Assembly (NCBI RefSeq): GCF_048128805.1
Contig: NC_136006.1
Coordinates: forward strand, 5,871,179-5,935,178
Origin: Centroberyx gerrardi
Taxonomy: Eukaryota; Chordata; Actinopteri; Beryciformes; Berycidae
DNA: 64,000 bases
Direction: 5' to 3'
The position numbers and the translations under genes are program-made. The stretch's first letter is position 1, and the number at the start of each line of letters is the position of its first letter. Shown here in pieces: positions 13,399-24,710 of this stretch. The notes under the pieces are model-generated. The model made no database searches. It saw nothing but the letters and a program-made list of their open reading frames with translations, and was not told the DNA's origin.

Positions 13399-13580
13399 GC
13401 CAACGGTAATCAGCAGTTGAATGCAAAAAGCGATTGTTGAAAGGTGATTTTATTCGCTTTTTCGATCAACTTCTGGAGATTATCGGTGAAGTGATTAAAT
13501 TTTCAACATAATCAATCGTCATGATGGTAACAACTAAAAAAATAAGGCCCAGGTTGAAAATAACTGGAATTATCCTTTAA
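13221..13580. mobile_element. Foldback MITE with TTAA target duplication
   Basis: Terminal inverted repeats of about 80 bp: the left arm begins TTAAAGGATAATTCCAG (13221) and the right arm is its complement, ending at 13580. TTAA flanks both ends, the target duplication of piggyBac- or Kolobok-type transposons. The middle holds a (CA)n run at 13369-13397. There is no transposase frame, so the element is non-autonomous. It resembles teleost Angel-type foldback elements. Confidence 0.88.
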
Positions 13581-13794
13581 TAGAGGGAAAGATCCATATG
13601 ATAAAGCCACAGTGAGATGCTCTGAATTTCTTTGTCATTTTCGTGTTCATGAGCAGCACCTGATTCTTTTTTCTTACGTGTGATAGCTTATTAAAATATT
13701 AAGATCCAGGCTGCTGATTTCACTCTAACACCTGCTTTCATTAACTACACATTCATGACCTACGAAAAAACATTTCACTTTGTTTTAAATCAAC

Positions 13795-14040
13795 ATCTTC
13801 CAGCTCCACACTCATTCATACCAGACAGTCACACTGGGAGCCGCCCCAGTAGAACCACAGTCCTCTACTGTTTCCCACTGAGCAGCTGGGGGTTACCTGC
13901 CTTGCTCAAGAGCGTCTCGACAGTAGCTGCTGACAGAGGGAATCTAATCCAATCCACTTCCACCACCCTGGTTTTCCCTGCAGATATTCAACGCTACAAA
14001 CCCTAGGCTCAAGTTTGCCTCTCCAACCATCAGGCCACAG
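13795..14040. mobile_element. Dispersed repeat fragment (teleost, unclassified)
   Basis: Contains the recurring block CTTGCTCAAGAGCGTCTCGA with GCAGCTGGGGGTTACC and a downstream 'ACCATCAGGCCACAGC' tail. Related blocks (CTCA-GGACACTTCAGCAGG) recur at 35090, 43380 and 45125. A 83-codon frame crosses it but is a product of the repeat. Confidence 0.5.
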
Positions 14041-14099
14041 CTGCTATTTATTAGTTTAAGGAGGCATGAAGCAAGGTGTCGGTGTGGAGGAAGAAAGGG

Positions 14100-16859
14100 A
14101 AAAGTACCTACACTAAGCAACATTCCTATATGTCACCTTTGACCCATATTTACATATATTTAACACCTTAAATGCCTAAAACTCAAGAATACTGAATCTG
14201 CTTCACCATTATAAGATTCAACTCTAAAGTAACATCTTGTACTTTTTGACCAATAGCTTTATTAAAGTCTATCTGTATTAACATAATCATGAATATTCAA
14301 CACTATAAAACTCTGTGTAAACTCTGTATAAAACTCTCTCTCCAACCTGCAGATCAAACTCATCCTTAGTTTTCCTCCACAATGGGGAAGATGAGGAAAA
14401 AGAGAAATCCGAGGCGGTTAGTTACCAAAAGGCATGTTGTTTATTACACCAAAAGAGATTGCACGTGTTCAGGTTCCAGACGCTGCATTAGTGAGTGGAT
14501 TGATTAAGTTTCCGTTCAACCACCGCACAAGTTCAATCCTCCGGCTTCTGGAGGGATAAAAACAACCAGTCTATCGTATTTTAACAAAAAAAAAAATACA
14601 GCTGCTACAATGCTGATGTGAAACATGCTACCCAAAACTCTGTAATTGTGTTTCAGAAAAAAATGTTCCTCCACATTGCCTTACACAACATCATGCAACC
14701 TAAATCATACAGATTACAAAAACACTGTTTGGAAAGTTTCAATTGTTTAAACACCGTGTAATTCTTCTAATTAGACCCATTAGGTTTTATATCAAAGACA
14801 TTTTTAAAAAAGTTCCCTTAATGGTCCAATGGTCCTCTTCATTGATACAGTAAGTGCTCCTTGTTTTACCTCCTTGTGTTTTTGTTGTTGTTTTTAATGA
14901 AAGGACCAGCTGTAGTTTCTACCATCCAGCAGCCCAACAACACCGACTGCATATAGGACCTAAACAGCAGGATGGAGATCTTCACACTTATAAACACTGT
15001 ATCTGAATCTTGTCTTTGTGCCCAAGTCAACGCGAATGTACCTGCGTTAAAAAAATACAGAGTGGAAAAAGTCCCATAATGGGATCTGTGAATTATCCAG
15101 CGGACATACCGGAACAATGCTGCGACATTTAGGAATATCAACATTTGATGCTGCTGTGGATGTGAAAATGAGTCCAGACACAGAATCTCATTTGTTTTTC
15201 TGAATGATAACATCTTGCACTCATAACACCATAAGTATTCTTTATAAGCCACTGAAAACTTTGGGAAATTGTCTCATGAAACTGTAACAAACTATGCATG
15301 TACATAGTTATATGCTATTGTATGTATTACGTTTGTAAGTATTCGACTAACACAGTCGGGCAGGATCACACACACAATCTTGACGCTTGACTCGCACCAA
15401 AGATAAATATAAAACTTATTTCAAGCAACTTTCAGAAAAAGATGACGCTCTACCTCTCCATCTAAAGCCGAGGTCTCCGGTATTGTTAGTTGACTGATCA
15501 TCTATGGTTTATAAAGGATAACTATCAAGTGTTTTTCAAGTGCTATGAAGAAGCTTTTTCAAAGTTAGCTGGGCAATTTGGCATTCCTGCTGTTTGGGGA
15601 AAATAAAGGCTGCAATTATAGAGGGAACAGAAAATCAGATTTTTGACTCTATGTGACACAAATCTGATGTTTTTATCCATTTTAAACAGCACCTGAAGGG
15701 TTTCAGTCCAAAAGACTGTGTAACACATTTTGGGAAAACCTAAAACATTCCATGTCCTCAATTTTATAAGCAAATGTCTTAAGATGACTCCCAACTTCAA
15801 TACTAACTCATAATGTGCGTGACTTCCATGCCAGCAGTCAATATGGGAGAGTGGGTGTCACTTTTTTTTTTTTCACATTTTGGAACGAAACCCTTCAGTT
15901 TCAAAATAAGATCTGGTTTACATAAAGACAAACCAACCCAATTTTCTCTGCCCGTCTCAATTCAGCAAAACATACAATCCACCTCCAACCCAAAACCCTT
16001 GTAGCCTTCTACAATCAAAAATAAGAAATCACTCTTCATTCATTCATTGGATCCGATGATACTGTACATATCAGTGACTGGCAGGCAGGTGAGGCTGAAA
16101 CACCCACTGGATGTGACTGCTGAACACTGAACACCTCTGGTCCTCACAGCCGGGGCAGACATGCATACAGCACACACCGTCATTCCTTTACATATAAAAT
16201 AAAACACTACCGAATGCGTGTGGATGCATATAAGCTAATTTTACATTATAAAAGCATGGAATATAGATGCGTATCTTTCTAGATATAAGCGAGCTATGCT
16301 ATAGATTCTCTACAGATATGTGAGAGGATGTGTAGAGATTAGGGGATGTGAGCAGAGTTTTAAAACTGATCCCCTGCATGACTGTTTGGCACAATGGAGC
16401 CAAAGGTTTCAAACTGCTAGTGCTGAGTTGATCTGAACGGCGACAGATGCTTCGCCGCTAATCACGTTCCAGTTGAGTTGCGATCACAGACGGCGCAGTG
16501 GATAAACCGCACCAAAAGAAATATATTTTTAAAAAAAAAGAAAAGAAAGAAACCCTCCGCTGTCATTATTCACCTCAGCTCAGCAGCAAATGAAGGTTCA
16601 CGGTGAAGTCGGCGTCGGCTCTGAACGGGCTAATGAGAGCCAATCAGAAATACTGTGTTGTCCAGCGGAAAGCGCCAGGCAGCGAATCAGGAGCCCATTA
16701 TTCCTCGGCCGTGCTTGACTGCTCCGCCTCAGCCGGGGTCGGTCGGCCAATCCCCATCAACGCTGCGTACAGATGTCCTTTGGTGACCCGCTTTTGGCTT
16801 CGCGCTGGTGCAAAGAAACTGTCATTCTGAGCAGAGGTTTGATGGAGCTAACGGATCGC
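14100..16859. other. Downstream of insig2; possible 3' UTR, no other gene
   Basis: No second gene was seen. On the minus strand this region follows the insig2 stop codon, so part of it should be 3' UTR. I found no nearby AATAAA on the minus strand; a TTTATT (AATAAA on minus) occurs at 14440-14445, about 2.4 kb after the stop, and is only a weak candidate end. A short CpG-rich patch lies at 16600-16800. Confidence 0.35.
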
Positions 16860-16901
16860 TCACTCCTGATGGGTCTTCTCTTGAACAACTTTGTATTCAT
16901 A
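16860..16901 (-). CDS. insig2: insig2 last coding exon (13 codons plus stop)
   Basis: This tiny exon is too short for automatic frame finding. On minus it follows TTCTCTCAG and encodes [13 protein letters not shown] then TGA. It joins in phase 0 to the previous exon, which ends RQLAL before a GTAAGC donor. Human INSIG2 ends YECKVIAEKSHQE, so the match is clear and the one key difference is Cys to Tyr at residue 225. Confidence 0.92.
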   Translation of the reverse strand, partial: YEYKVVQEKTHQE

Positions 16902-19900
16902 CTGAGAGAAACGACACAAGGAGAGGAAAAACAAAAGTCAAGACACATGACAGTTGGATTAACTTTCATGGCCGGTTTGTTCTATTGAGAGTGTACAGTT
17001 TGGTAGGAGTAAGAAATTTATGCGTGGCCTTTTGGAGAAGGACATTCATGCAACTCTTTCACTTCACTTAAAATGTTTTTGCGTTACAGTCGAACCATAT
17101 AGGACCAGCGTGGATCTAATACTGATCCAGCAGAGTTTGGGCTTTGCAGGTGCTTACCAAGGCTAGCTGCCGTCCGATGTTTCCCATAGTTATCACACCC
17201 GCAAAGAAGATGCAAGGTAACCAGGAGCGAATGTAGAGGAAATCTGGAGAAGTATACCTGTGCAGAAAAGAAGCACAACATTACAGCAACTGTTTAGCGA
17301 TACGCTAAACGGAAGATTTAGCAATTAATTAAGTTTAACCTTTAGCTATTTAACAGAAGTGTTTGCAGGGTGTCTGCAAGTTTCAAGTTAAATTTAAGAC
17401 ATTTGAAGGCTTTTTAATGCCAGTTAGAATGAATACAAGACCAATTTTGCACATGACAAAAAGGGAAAAATATAACTATAGACATATCAGAATATAAGTC
17501 TACGTGAAACACACTGTATCAAGAAACTGCAGCATTTTTAAGACCTCTCAAACTGAATTTAAGGCTTTATTTAACTGCATTCAAACCCTTTTAAAGCCTT
17601 GAGTTTGGATGAAATAATTTATGGTATTTTAAGACATTTTCAGGGAAATGCAGTTTGATCCAGCAATCCTGACCAGAGTTGCCAAAGGGGTTTTACATGC
17701 CGATTGGGAATGCAGCTAAATGAACGTAAAGGAAAGAAAACATACTGCTGGAATTATTGGATACAAAAAAATGTTTCCATGTTCAGCTTTGCCTGCGCCT
17801 GTCATCTTGAATTTCATTTTTTTCCTCTTCTTTCGTGTATTTTTTCACGGTGTTTTTATCCGTTTGCATCACTGCACAAACAAACTACACTAAACTCTGT
17901 GTGTGTGTGTGTGTGTGTGAACTCACTGAAAGACTCCATTGTAGACCAGGAGCTGGGTTGCCAGCGTCGCCAGCAGAGCGATGCAGACTCCCAGGCCGAA
18001 GCCGCTGCGGGAGCGGTCGAACGTCCACCACAGGCCGATGGAGAGCGCCGCCAGCGTCAGAGACAGCTGGACGTTGTTGGCAAAGTCCACTTTCTGACAG
18101 CAGCAGGGTCAAGGGCCTGGCAGTCAGCGATACAGAGCTTTACAACTGGATCTACACAGAGGCCGTGTAGACGAGACAGAAACTGCAGCTATGTGGGACG
18201 TTCAGCTAGTTAGCCATCGTAGGGTTAATATGAGAGTGTACCAAGTGTTGAATCTTAATGCAGCTGATTTGAAACAACAAATTATGATTAAAAACTGATG
18301 TACTGAAGTGCATGCATAACGCGCTGTCAACATTCACAGTCTACATTATACATTATCAAACCGCTCGCTGCCAAATGAACAACTCAGGATAGACCACTGA
18401 CTAAAATATTGCCTGTGGCTTGGTGAAAACTTGCATCGCCAAATAGTCATTTTCTTAGAAATTTAGACAAACTGGTTGTTTTCCCACTGACATCCAAGTA
18501 TTTTAACCATTTACAATGTCTAACTAATGCCTCAGGCTCACAGAACAAGGGTTTCTATGTGTGCAATTCTAGTATAAAACACAAAAAACTGTAGATATAA
18601 GATTTTTGCAGTTCACCAACGACATAGCAATAAAACAACAATAAATCATTCTGCAATTTCTAACCCTTGAGCCCCATCATGTATTTTGGTGGTGTGATTG
18701 TCAGTGAACTGATCCAGTGGTAACAACAACAACAACAACGCCTTAAGGATACAGCGCTGGCATGGTTGATGCCCACGAACACGGCCACGCAGCGCATCAC
18801 ACTGGACCACTCCCGCTTGAACTTGTGCGGCTCGCCCAGCCGGCTGTCGATGCACGGGTACAACAGGCCGATCATGGCTGAGAAAGGGACAAAGGGAGAG
18901 ACAACACAACCGGCTTTTATTGCTGCAATAGCACAGTCCCAACATGCTTTGCACGGTATTGTTGTGAAGAGAAAAGGCCTTCGCGTGGCATCCATGCAAT
19001 TCTGATGACACACTCCCTAGGTCTGAAACTGTTTTTGAAAAAGCTTCCTTATGTGTCCAGTTAGCAGGGTCAGGAAATATAACCTGCCAAGCGCCAAATG
19101 CCGGTAAAATCTTTAGCTTTTTGAGACGATAACATTTAGTTACAGTTTTGGTCTTTGCCTATTCTCAAACTTTGTCCCCACTGGCCACCGTACCCTCCCT
19201 CTGACTGTGATCCAATCAAATCAAAGCAAAATAATGGTTCTGCATCAAACATGCTCCTGATTGGCTGCCTGTTACGCTGCTCTACACAAAGCGGAAGCAT
19301 CTAAACTTCCTGGATGGATTATTTGAATATTAAAGTAATTCTCATGTAGCGAGTTACTTCATGATGAATTACCAACTTGATCCACTGTGTGAGTGAGTGA
19401 GTTTTAAATTAAAACTCTAAATCTGCTCTTGTCTCTTTATTGAATATTTGACAGTACCTGATTCTATACATGAAAAAGCATGAAAACAGCTAGGGTGATA
19501 TTTCTATGAAAAAATACATTAATTATTTTGGCTGTTAAAGCTTGTTCCTGGCAGGTAAATTCATTTGTTAACTTCAGACACTGGCAGTTGGTATTTGACA
19601 AAATAACAATAAACTTCGCTGATTTGCATCGCAGCTCAAGCCCCGATCACCTTCGACTTAACTAATGTGCCGTCAAAACAAATTAATTTTGCACTGTCAA
19701 CAAAATGCGATAGCCCTCCCGCGGGGGATGAAAGCCTAGTGTGTGTTAGCAACAAGTGGAGATGACAGGCTCCTGCAGGAAGAGCGGCGGAGTCTCAGGA
19801 GGGAGAGAGCCTGGGGCTGCTGGGCTGCGAGCGGAGCCGCTCGGGACCAGCCAGCGCCGCGCCGCGCCGCACTCCCCCGCTTTACATCCGCCGCTCAGCA

Positions 19901-22728
19901 CCCAGGGGACGACATTTCAATAATGCCGGCTAGTCGAGCCCACTGGGCACTGTGTGCATTCAGATGGAGGGGGGTGTGTGTGGATGTGTGTGTGTGTGTT
20001 TATTCCCATGCAAATGTCCACATATGCTACTTCAAAATGCCAGGAGCTGTGGTTGCACAATCGTGTTTAATCTTATTTAACTGTATATGGCGATTTTAGT
20101 TTCTGCAATTAATATTTGTACGTCTCATTTCCCTTAGAACAGCTGAAAATAATCAAGGTGTTGCTATGAGAAAGAGAGAGTGTGATTAAAACAGCTTTGT
20201 TCCCCAAATCAATTAATAATCTAATAATTGTGATTAACGACTGTGGTTGCAATGTCTAGAAAAATAATCAAGATTCTAATTTTATCTATAACTGTGCGGC
20301 CTTATCATAAGCTGTGGTTACACTTGTTATTTGGAATAAGACTTTTGAGATCCAGTCATAAAAGACCAAATCTCTGAGTGTCCATACACACTAAACATCT
20401 GCCGAGTTTCGTCCCAAAATGAGAAAAAAAAAAGTGACACCTGCTCTTACAAAATTACAATAATGTCCATCTATTTACGTCACTCGTATGCAGATTGTGA
20501 CTGAATTGAATTGTTCAGGCTATATGGAATTCCAGTCCTAATGCCATGTGTGACTGGAGGCAAAAAAACAAAACTAAATAAAAATAACATTGAAACAACA
20601 AGTGCAACCAGAGCCACATGTAAAGCTGTCTAATCAGATCATTAAAGAGTGAATCAGCACTAAATCACATTTATGAGCTGTAAACATTATTGTATGGCTT
20701 CTACATAGTGACAGTGGCATTAATCCAGTACTTAATTTCAACATTTTTCAACTGAAGTCCTACATCCACTTCTAGGGGGCAGAAAATCATTGTTGCACTG
20801 CTCTCCAAGTGATGTGAAGACAGGTATTTCACCTTTGGCAGCATCAAATGCTTTGCCATCAGAAAATTGTTCCCACCCCCAAGAAGAGATGGGTGATCTG
20901 TTATGGACACACTCCCCTATTCACTCTCACCACACTTTTTCACATCTTTCAAAATTAGTGTACCAGGCAGAGACTGGCTGGAAAGTTTGTTTACACACTC
21001 TTTAAAGATCATTTGGCTTTCAATTCTGCCATTAGGGCCATTCAAATCAAGCTGTAATAAAGCAATTTGATTTGATTGTGTATTACTGCTGTGTGTGTCT
21101 ACAGCAGTGGTTCTAAACCCTCAGGACCCAGAACCCTGCTGGTTTTCATTCTAGCCATCTAATCAGAGACTGATTTACACCTAGTGATGCAGAGTGACTT
21201 TAACTGCCTGGTAGGATAGAAAACTAGCAGCACTGTGTGTCCCGAGGATCAGGATTGAGAAAGACTGGCCTACATGGACTTAGTATTTTGAAATGAGACA
21301 ATACGTTTTTTCAAACAGCCTGCAAACAGCCTTCATCAATCAATGTATCAAAACCCAAAATGGGGGTTGTTTCTGGTGAGACACAACATGGTGAATACAA
21401 ATCTGTATTTATACTAGAGCTTATAGCTCTACGAATCCTTGTCCTGTACAAATCAAACAGCCCCAATAAAATGGGAAGAAGATGGCACTCAATCCATGAA
21501 GAGAGACACTTCAAGAGACGTGTTTCAGTAATTAACAGAGCATTCATCAGAGCAATCCTTGTCCTGTAATCAGAGATGTCAAATGGTTACGCTGTATGAA
21601 AAACTTCTTGCCAGAAGTCGACACAGACTCTGGAGCTTCCTGGCCGAGGATCAAATGCCACCAGGACCTTCTCTCCTGCGTCTCCTCCACTCTGCGTCCC
21701 TCTCAGCTTCCTACTGTCTCGATGAAAAGACAAAAATAAACCTGACGGGACCGCGGACTGCTAGCTATCTTTAGGGTGTGTCCATCTTACCTGAGGCCGT
21801 GCCGCAGCAGGGCGGCACCCACCAGGCTGAGGAGAAGATACTGCTGATGACATCAGGAGGGAAGAGGGTGACGTTTCTCTGCACCTGAAGCAGGTTCAGC
21901 ACCAAGGCCAGGAACACACCCACTGAGAACAGCATGGCCCCACGGATCACCAGGTTGGTGGTCCTGTAATACAGAACACCAAGAAGTCATCAGAATCAAA
22001 ATCACCTTTAACACATACTGAGAAGTTGCAGTTTCTTGGTAAAATACTGACACAACATGTTACAAGGACAACAAGACCTCACATACAGTACAACATGACA
22101 GTGTAAGACACCATATATCCTCCTATATACTTGTTCTACATAAAAAATAGGCACATCCCTGCCTTTGGTAATGAAGAACAACAAAGGGCTCGTTATCCAG
22201 CCTGGCTATGAGCACCATGTGAATACAAAATTAACAGAGACAACCACCCTTAAACACTTTAAAAAAAAAAAACAGCTCATGCCCATGTACCTTACATTTC
22301 TACCATACATTGTTGTTTGGAGGTGTATCTTTCTTATTCCTGTGGGTAACTGGCCAAACAAGACACCAATTTCTCCACCGACAGTAGCCTCAATAGACCC
22401 GAATGCAAAGCAGCCACAAAATAGCCGATGTTGTGTTGTGAGTAAGGGGTGCGACTCTCACTTTTTCTTGACCTGAAAAACTCATTCCATTATCGCTATT
22501 GTTCTGTCTACCAAGACATAAAAACCACAGCTGAATGCAAAAAGCCTACCTACAAGTCGTGAGTTGACCACCCATGGTCCACTTCTATCTATAATTTGGG
22601 CCAAAGTTTAACAGCCTCAGAACTGACCTGTTGGTGATGACCGAGATGTAGGGCCCCTGGGGGGGCCGAGGCTTCTGGCCGGATCCCAACCGCTGCTGCT
22701 GGCCGCTGGTCACTGTGCTGTCGGTCAT
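16860..22728 (-). CDS. insig2: Insulin-induced gene 2 protein (Insig-2), 6 coding exons
   Basis: ER membrane protein that binds oxysterols, retains SCAP-SREBP in the ER and promotes sterol-dependent HMG-CoA reductase degradation. Coding exons (minus): 22728-22628, 21963-21791, 18877-18753, 18093-17927, 17257-17158, 16901-16860, with intact reading phases, giving 235 residues against 225 in human INSIG2. Six hydrophobic segments fit the family. Diagnostic motifs are [45 protein letters not shown] (Lys110 and Lys112) and [10 protein letters not shown], with Asp159 equivalent to the SCAP-binding Asp of human Insig-2 and Ser161 to its phosphorylated Ser151. The tail ends KTHQE like INSIG2, not INSIG1. 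The start is the first ATG after a good 3' splice site. Odd: the tail reads YEYK where human has YECK, and the third coding exon uses a weak donor (GTATCC). Divergent neighbour of ccdc93. Confidence 0.96.
17899..17919 (-). repeat. (CA)n tract just after an insig2 splice donor
   Basis: About 20 bp of GT on plus, so CA in the insig2 transcript. It begins about 7 nt after the GTGAGT donor of the exon ending at 17927. CA repeats near donors are known hnRNP L binding elements; a role here is inferred. Confidence 0.8.
21434..21568 (-). mobile_element. Short hammerhead-like retroelement with 15-bp target duplication
   Basis: AATCCTTGTCCTGTA occurs at 21434-21448 and again at 21554-21568, a perfect 15-bp target duplication around a 105-bp insert in an insig2 intron. 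Read on minus, the insert starts near GCTCTGATGAATGC and then carries GAAACACGTC, the CUGAUGA and GAAAC core words of hammerhead ribozymes, followed by TTGAGTGCCATC and a TTTTATTGGGG tail. Stem II pairs poorly, so the ribozyme is probably decayed. The hammerhead, the long target duplication and the small size suggest a non-autonomous Penelope-like element. Confidence 0.6.
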
Positions 22729-22757
22729 GGCTGTCAGTGTTAGGGACATTCGTAACC
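22729..22757 (-). other. insig2: insig2 5' UTR part of first coding exon
   Basis: On minus, the 3' splice site TTTCCCTCTCCTAG ends just before 22757, leaving 29 nt of 5' UTR before the start codon at 22728. Confidence 0.7.
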
Positions 22758-22859
22758 CTAGGAGAGGGAAATGTGTAACGCTGTCTGACGTCTCTATCCA
22801 CCAGTGAGTTCAACGTCCTCCACTGACATCCCAAACTGTGCTGGAAAACAAGGACAGGG

Positions 22860-23040
22860 AGATTGTCAGAAAAGTCTAGTGTAGTCTTGTTTATATAGGC
22901 TATAGTCAAGTCTCAAAGGGCTTTACATACCATCATATACATGTCATATACCATGCTACATCATATATACATATTACACATATATACATCCTATACTACG
23001 TCATATACATACATAATTTACTACAAAAAGGCTTTGACAG
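22860..23040 (-). mobile_element. LINE-type 3' end fragment
   Basis: Read on minus, it contains TGTAAAGCCCTTTGAGACT followed by a TATATAAACAAGAC-like end, the pattern of teleost L2/Rex-type LINE 3' ends. ATAC/TATAC-rich DNA precedes it. A similar piece sits at 62920-63110. It lies in the intron between the insig2 5' UTR exon and first coding exon. Confidence 0.5.
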
Positions 23041-23631
23041 CAGCAGTTTCAAACCTAGTTCAGGTATGCTGATCTTATGCTAGATTATATGTCAAATTGT
23101 TTGCAAGTGCCTGACAGTGTAGCTGCAGTGTAACATTTGCTGGTGATATTGATGCTAGCTAACTAAACAACAAACTGTTTGTTTACCGGTTAGCGTTAGG
23201 TAACAAACGACCTTTAGCTATAGCAGTTCGCCTCAGGTGAGTCTGTATGATCAGTGTCAACAGACCGTCATCTGTGGCATAACACAGATTTAAATAACCT
23301 TTTATCTCAGCTAGCCTGGCAAGCTGTTAACGTTACCTAGCTGATTAGATCGCTAATCGTCATGCAGTACAGCGTTAGCCAACCTGTTCATAAACATTAC
23401 CCAACTAGTTGCTGATAAATACGTTTAGAAGAAGCAATGTAAATTCGAAATTAACACTAATAAAAACTGCTACTTCAATAGCCAGAAGGCTGCCTGGCTA
23501 GTAGACGTTATGTCAGTAGTCGGGTGAGAGCTAAGTTAGCTTTGGAATAGCTAGCTTGATTACATAGCTTACATTTGTTATTATAAGCTATCCGTAGCAG
23601 CAGGCTGGCTGAGGTGAATGATAAATCTTAC

Positions 23632-23760
23632 CTTATGTTGAGAGAGACATTCCGCGAATTTAATTATACATTTCACACGACATTTAAACTGGCTCAGAGT
23701 GTGTATTCGTTGGCGAGATAACGGATGAAACGTTAATTAGCCTTCTCGCTAACTTAGAAC
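23632..23760 (-). other. insig2: insig2 non-coding first exon (right end uncertain)
   Basis: A strong 5' splice site on minus (CATAAG before GTAAGATTTA) at 23632/23631 pairs in logic with the 3' splice site at 22757. The transcription start was not located; the right limit is set by the promoter-like cluster beginning at 23760. Confidence 0.55.
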
Positions 23761-23870
23761 ACTTCCGGTTGGAACTGCGTCCCTGAGCTGAATGCACAGC
23801 CAATCAGCTTCTAAAGCCATGACGTAACCGCGTTACACAAAGCTTGCGTATCACGTGATTAAAGTAGTGC
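23750..23870 (-). promoter_or_regulatory. Putative insig2 promoter
   Basis: Clustered elements upstream of the non-coding exon: an ETS/GABP-type CACTTCCGG at 23760-23768, a CCAAT box at 23800-23804, a CRE-like TGACGTAA at 23820-23827 and a palindromic E-box ATCACGTGAT at 23850-23859. There is no TATA box. CACGTG sites with this flank fit USF, TFE3/TFEB or SREBP binding, sensible for a sterol-control gene; binding is inferred. Confidence 0.55.
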
Positions 23871-24011
23871 ACTCATGAAGTTTCATAAATGTGCCTTTTT
23901 AAGTGTTATTGCCAAATGCCATTCATTTAACTTGGGACTTAGCTCCTTCCTGGTCTTCTTTATTCTTAAAAGTACAAAACAATTAAAAGTCAATCTTTTG
24001 TAAACCATTAT

Positions 24012-24478
24012 TTAAAGGAATAGTTCACTCAAAAATTAAAATTCTGTCATCATCTACTCACCCTCATGCCAAATGAAACACAGGTGAAATTTATTAGTCC
24101 ATATAACACACAGGGAGGTTGCCAGCACAACTTCGTAGCAGTCTTCTCCAAAACAACTGAAGTCAATGGGGACCTGTTCTTTAGAGTTCCAAAACAAAAA
24201 CAGCCAAACAATCACACTGTGAATAGAAAGACCTATACACCATTATTTGTTGCAAATCAATCAGCTGTAGTTAAGATTTGCACTAAATTATGGTGTAAAT
24301 ATACTGTAGGTCTTTTTGGAACCGGTCCCCACTGACAGTTGTTTTGGAGAAGGCTGCTATGGAGTTGTGCTGCAACCTCTCTGTGTGTTATATGGACAAA
24401 CTTCACCTGTGTTTCAACTGGCATGAGGGTGAGTAGATGATGACAGAATTTTTATTTTTGAGTGAACTATTCCTTTAA
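24012..24478. mobile_element. Foldback MITE, Angel-like, TTAA target duplication
   Basis: The left arm begins TTAAAGGAATAGTTCACTC and the right arm ends GTGAACTATTCCTTTAA; arms of more than 60 bp include the CATCATCTACTCACCCTCATG block common in teleost Angel elements. TTAA flanks both ends (24012-24015 and 24475-24478). It has no transposase. It lies upstream of insig2. Confidence 0.9.
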
Positions 24479-24661
24479 GCTTCTTAAATCTTGAAGATCT
24501 TGTCAATTTTTGTGTATTTAATCCTGTTTTGTTTTGTTCAGCTTCTTTTGTCATGGTGTTTTTGTTTCTTATGTTTTTGAACAAGGTTTGTTTATTAATT
24601 TTCTGCAAACATGTCACAGTTTGTACAGTAGCAAGAATGAACACACAACACAAAGGAGGAT

Positions 24662-24708
<47 letters not shown>
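24662..24708. repeat. (GT)n microsatellite
   Basis: About 46 bp of uninterrupted GT. Confidence 0.95.

Positions 24709-24710
<2 letters not shown>

Noticed and set aside
14866-15252. Minus frame with YECK, first considered as the insig2 last exon
   Set aside because: No AG acceptor precedes the TATGAG, the following residues do not match, and the true tail ([13 protein letters not shown] with an acceptor in the right phase) was found at 16860-16901.
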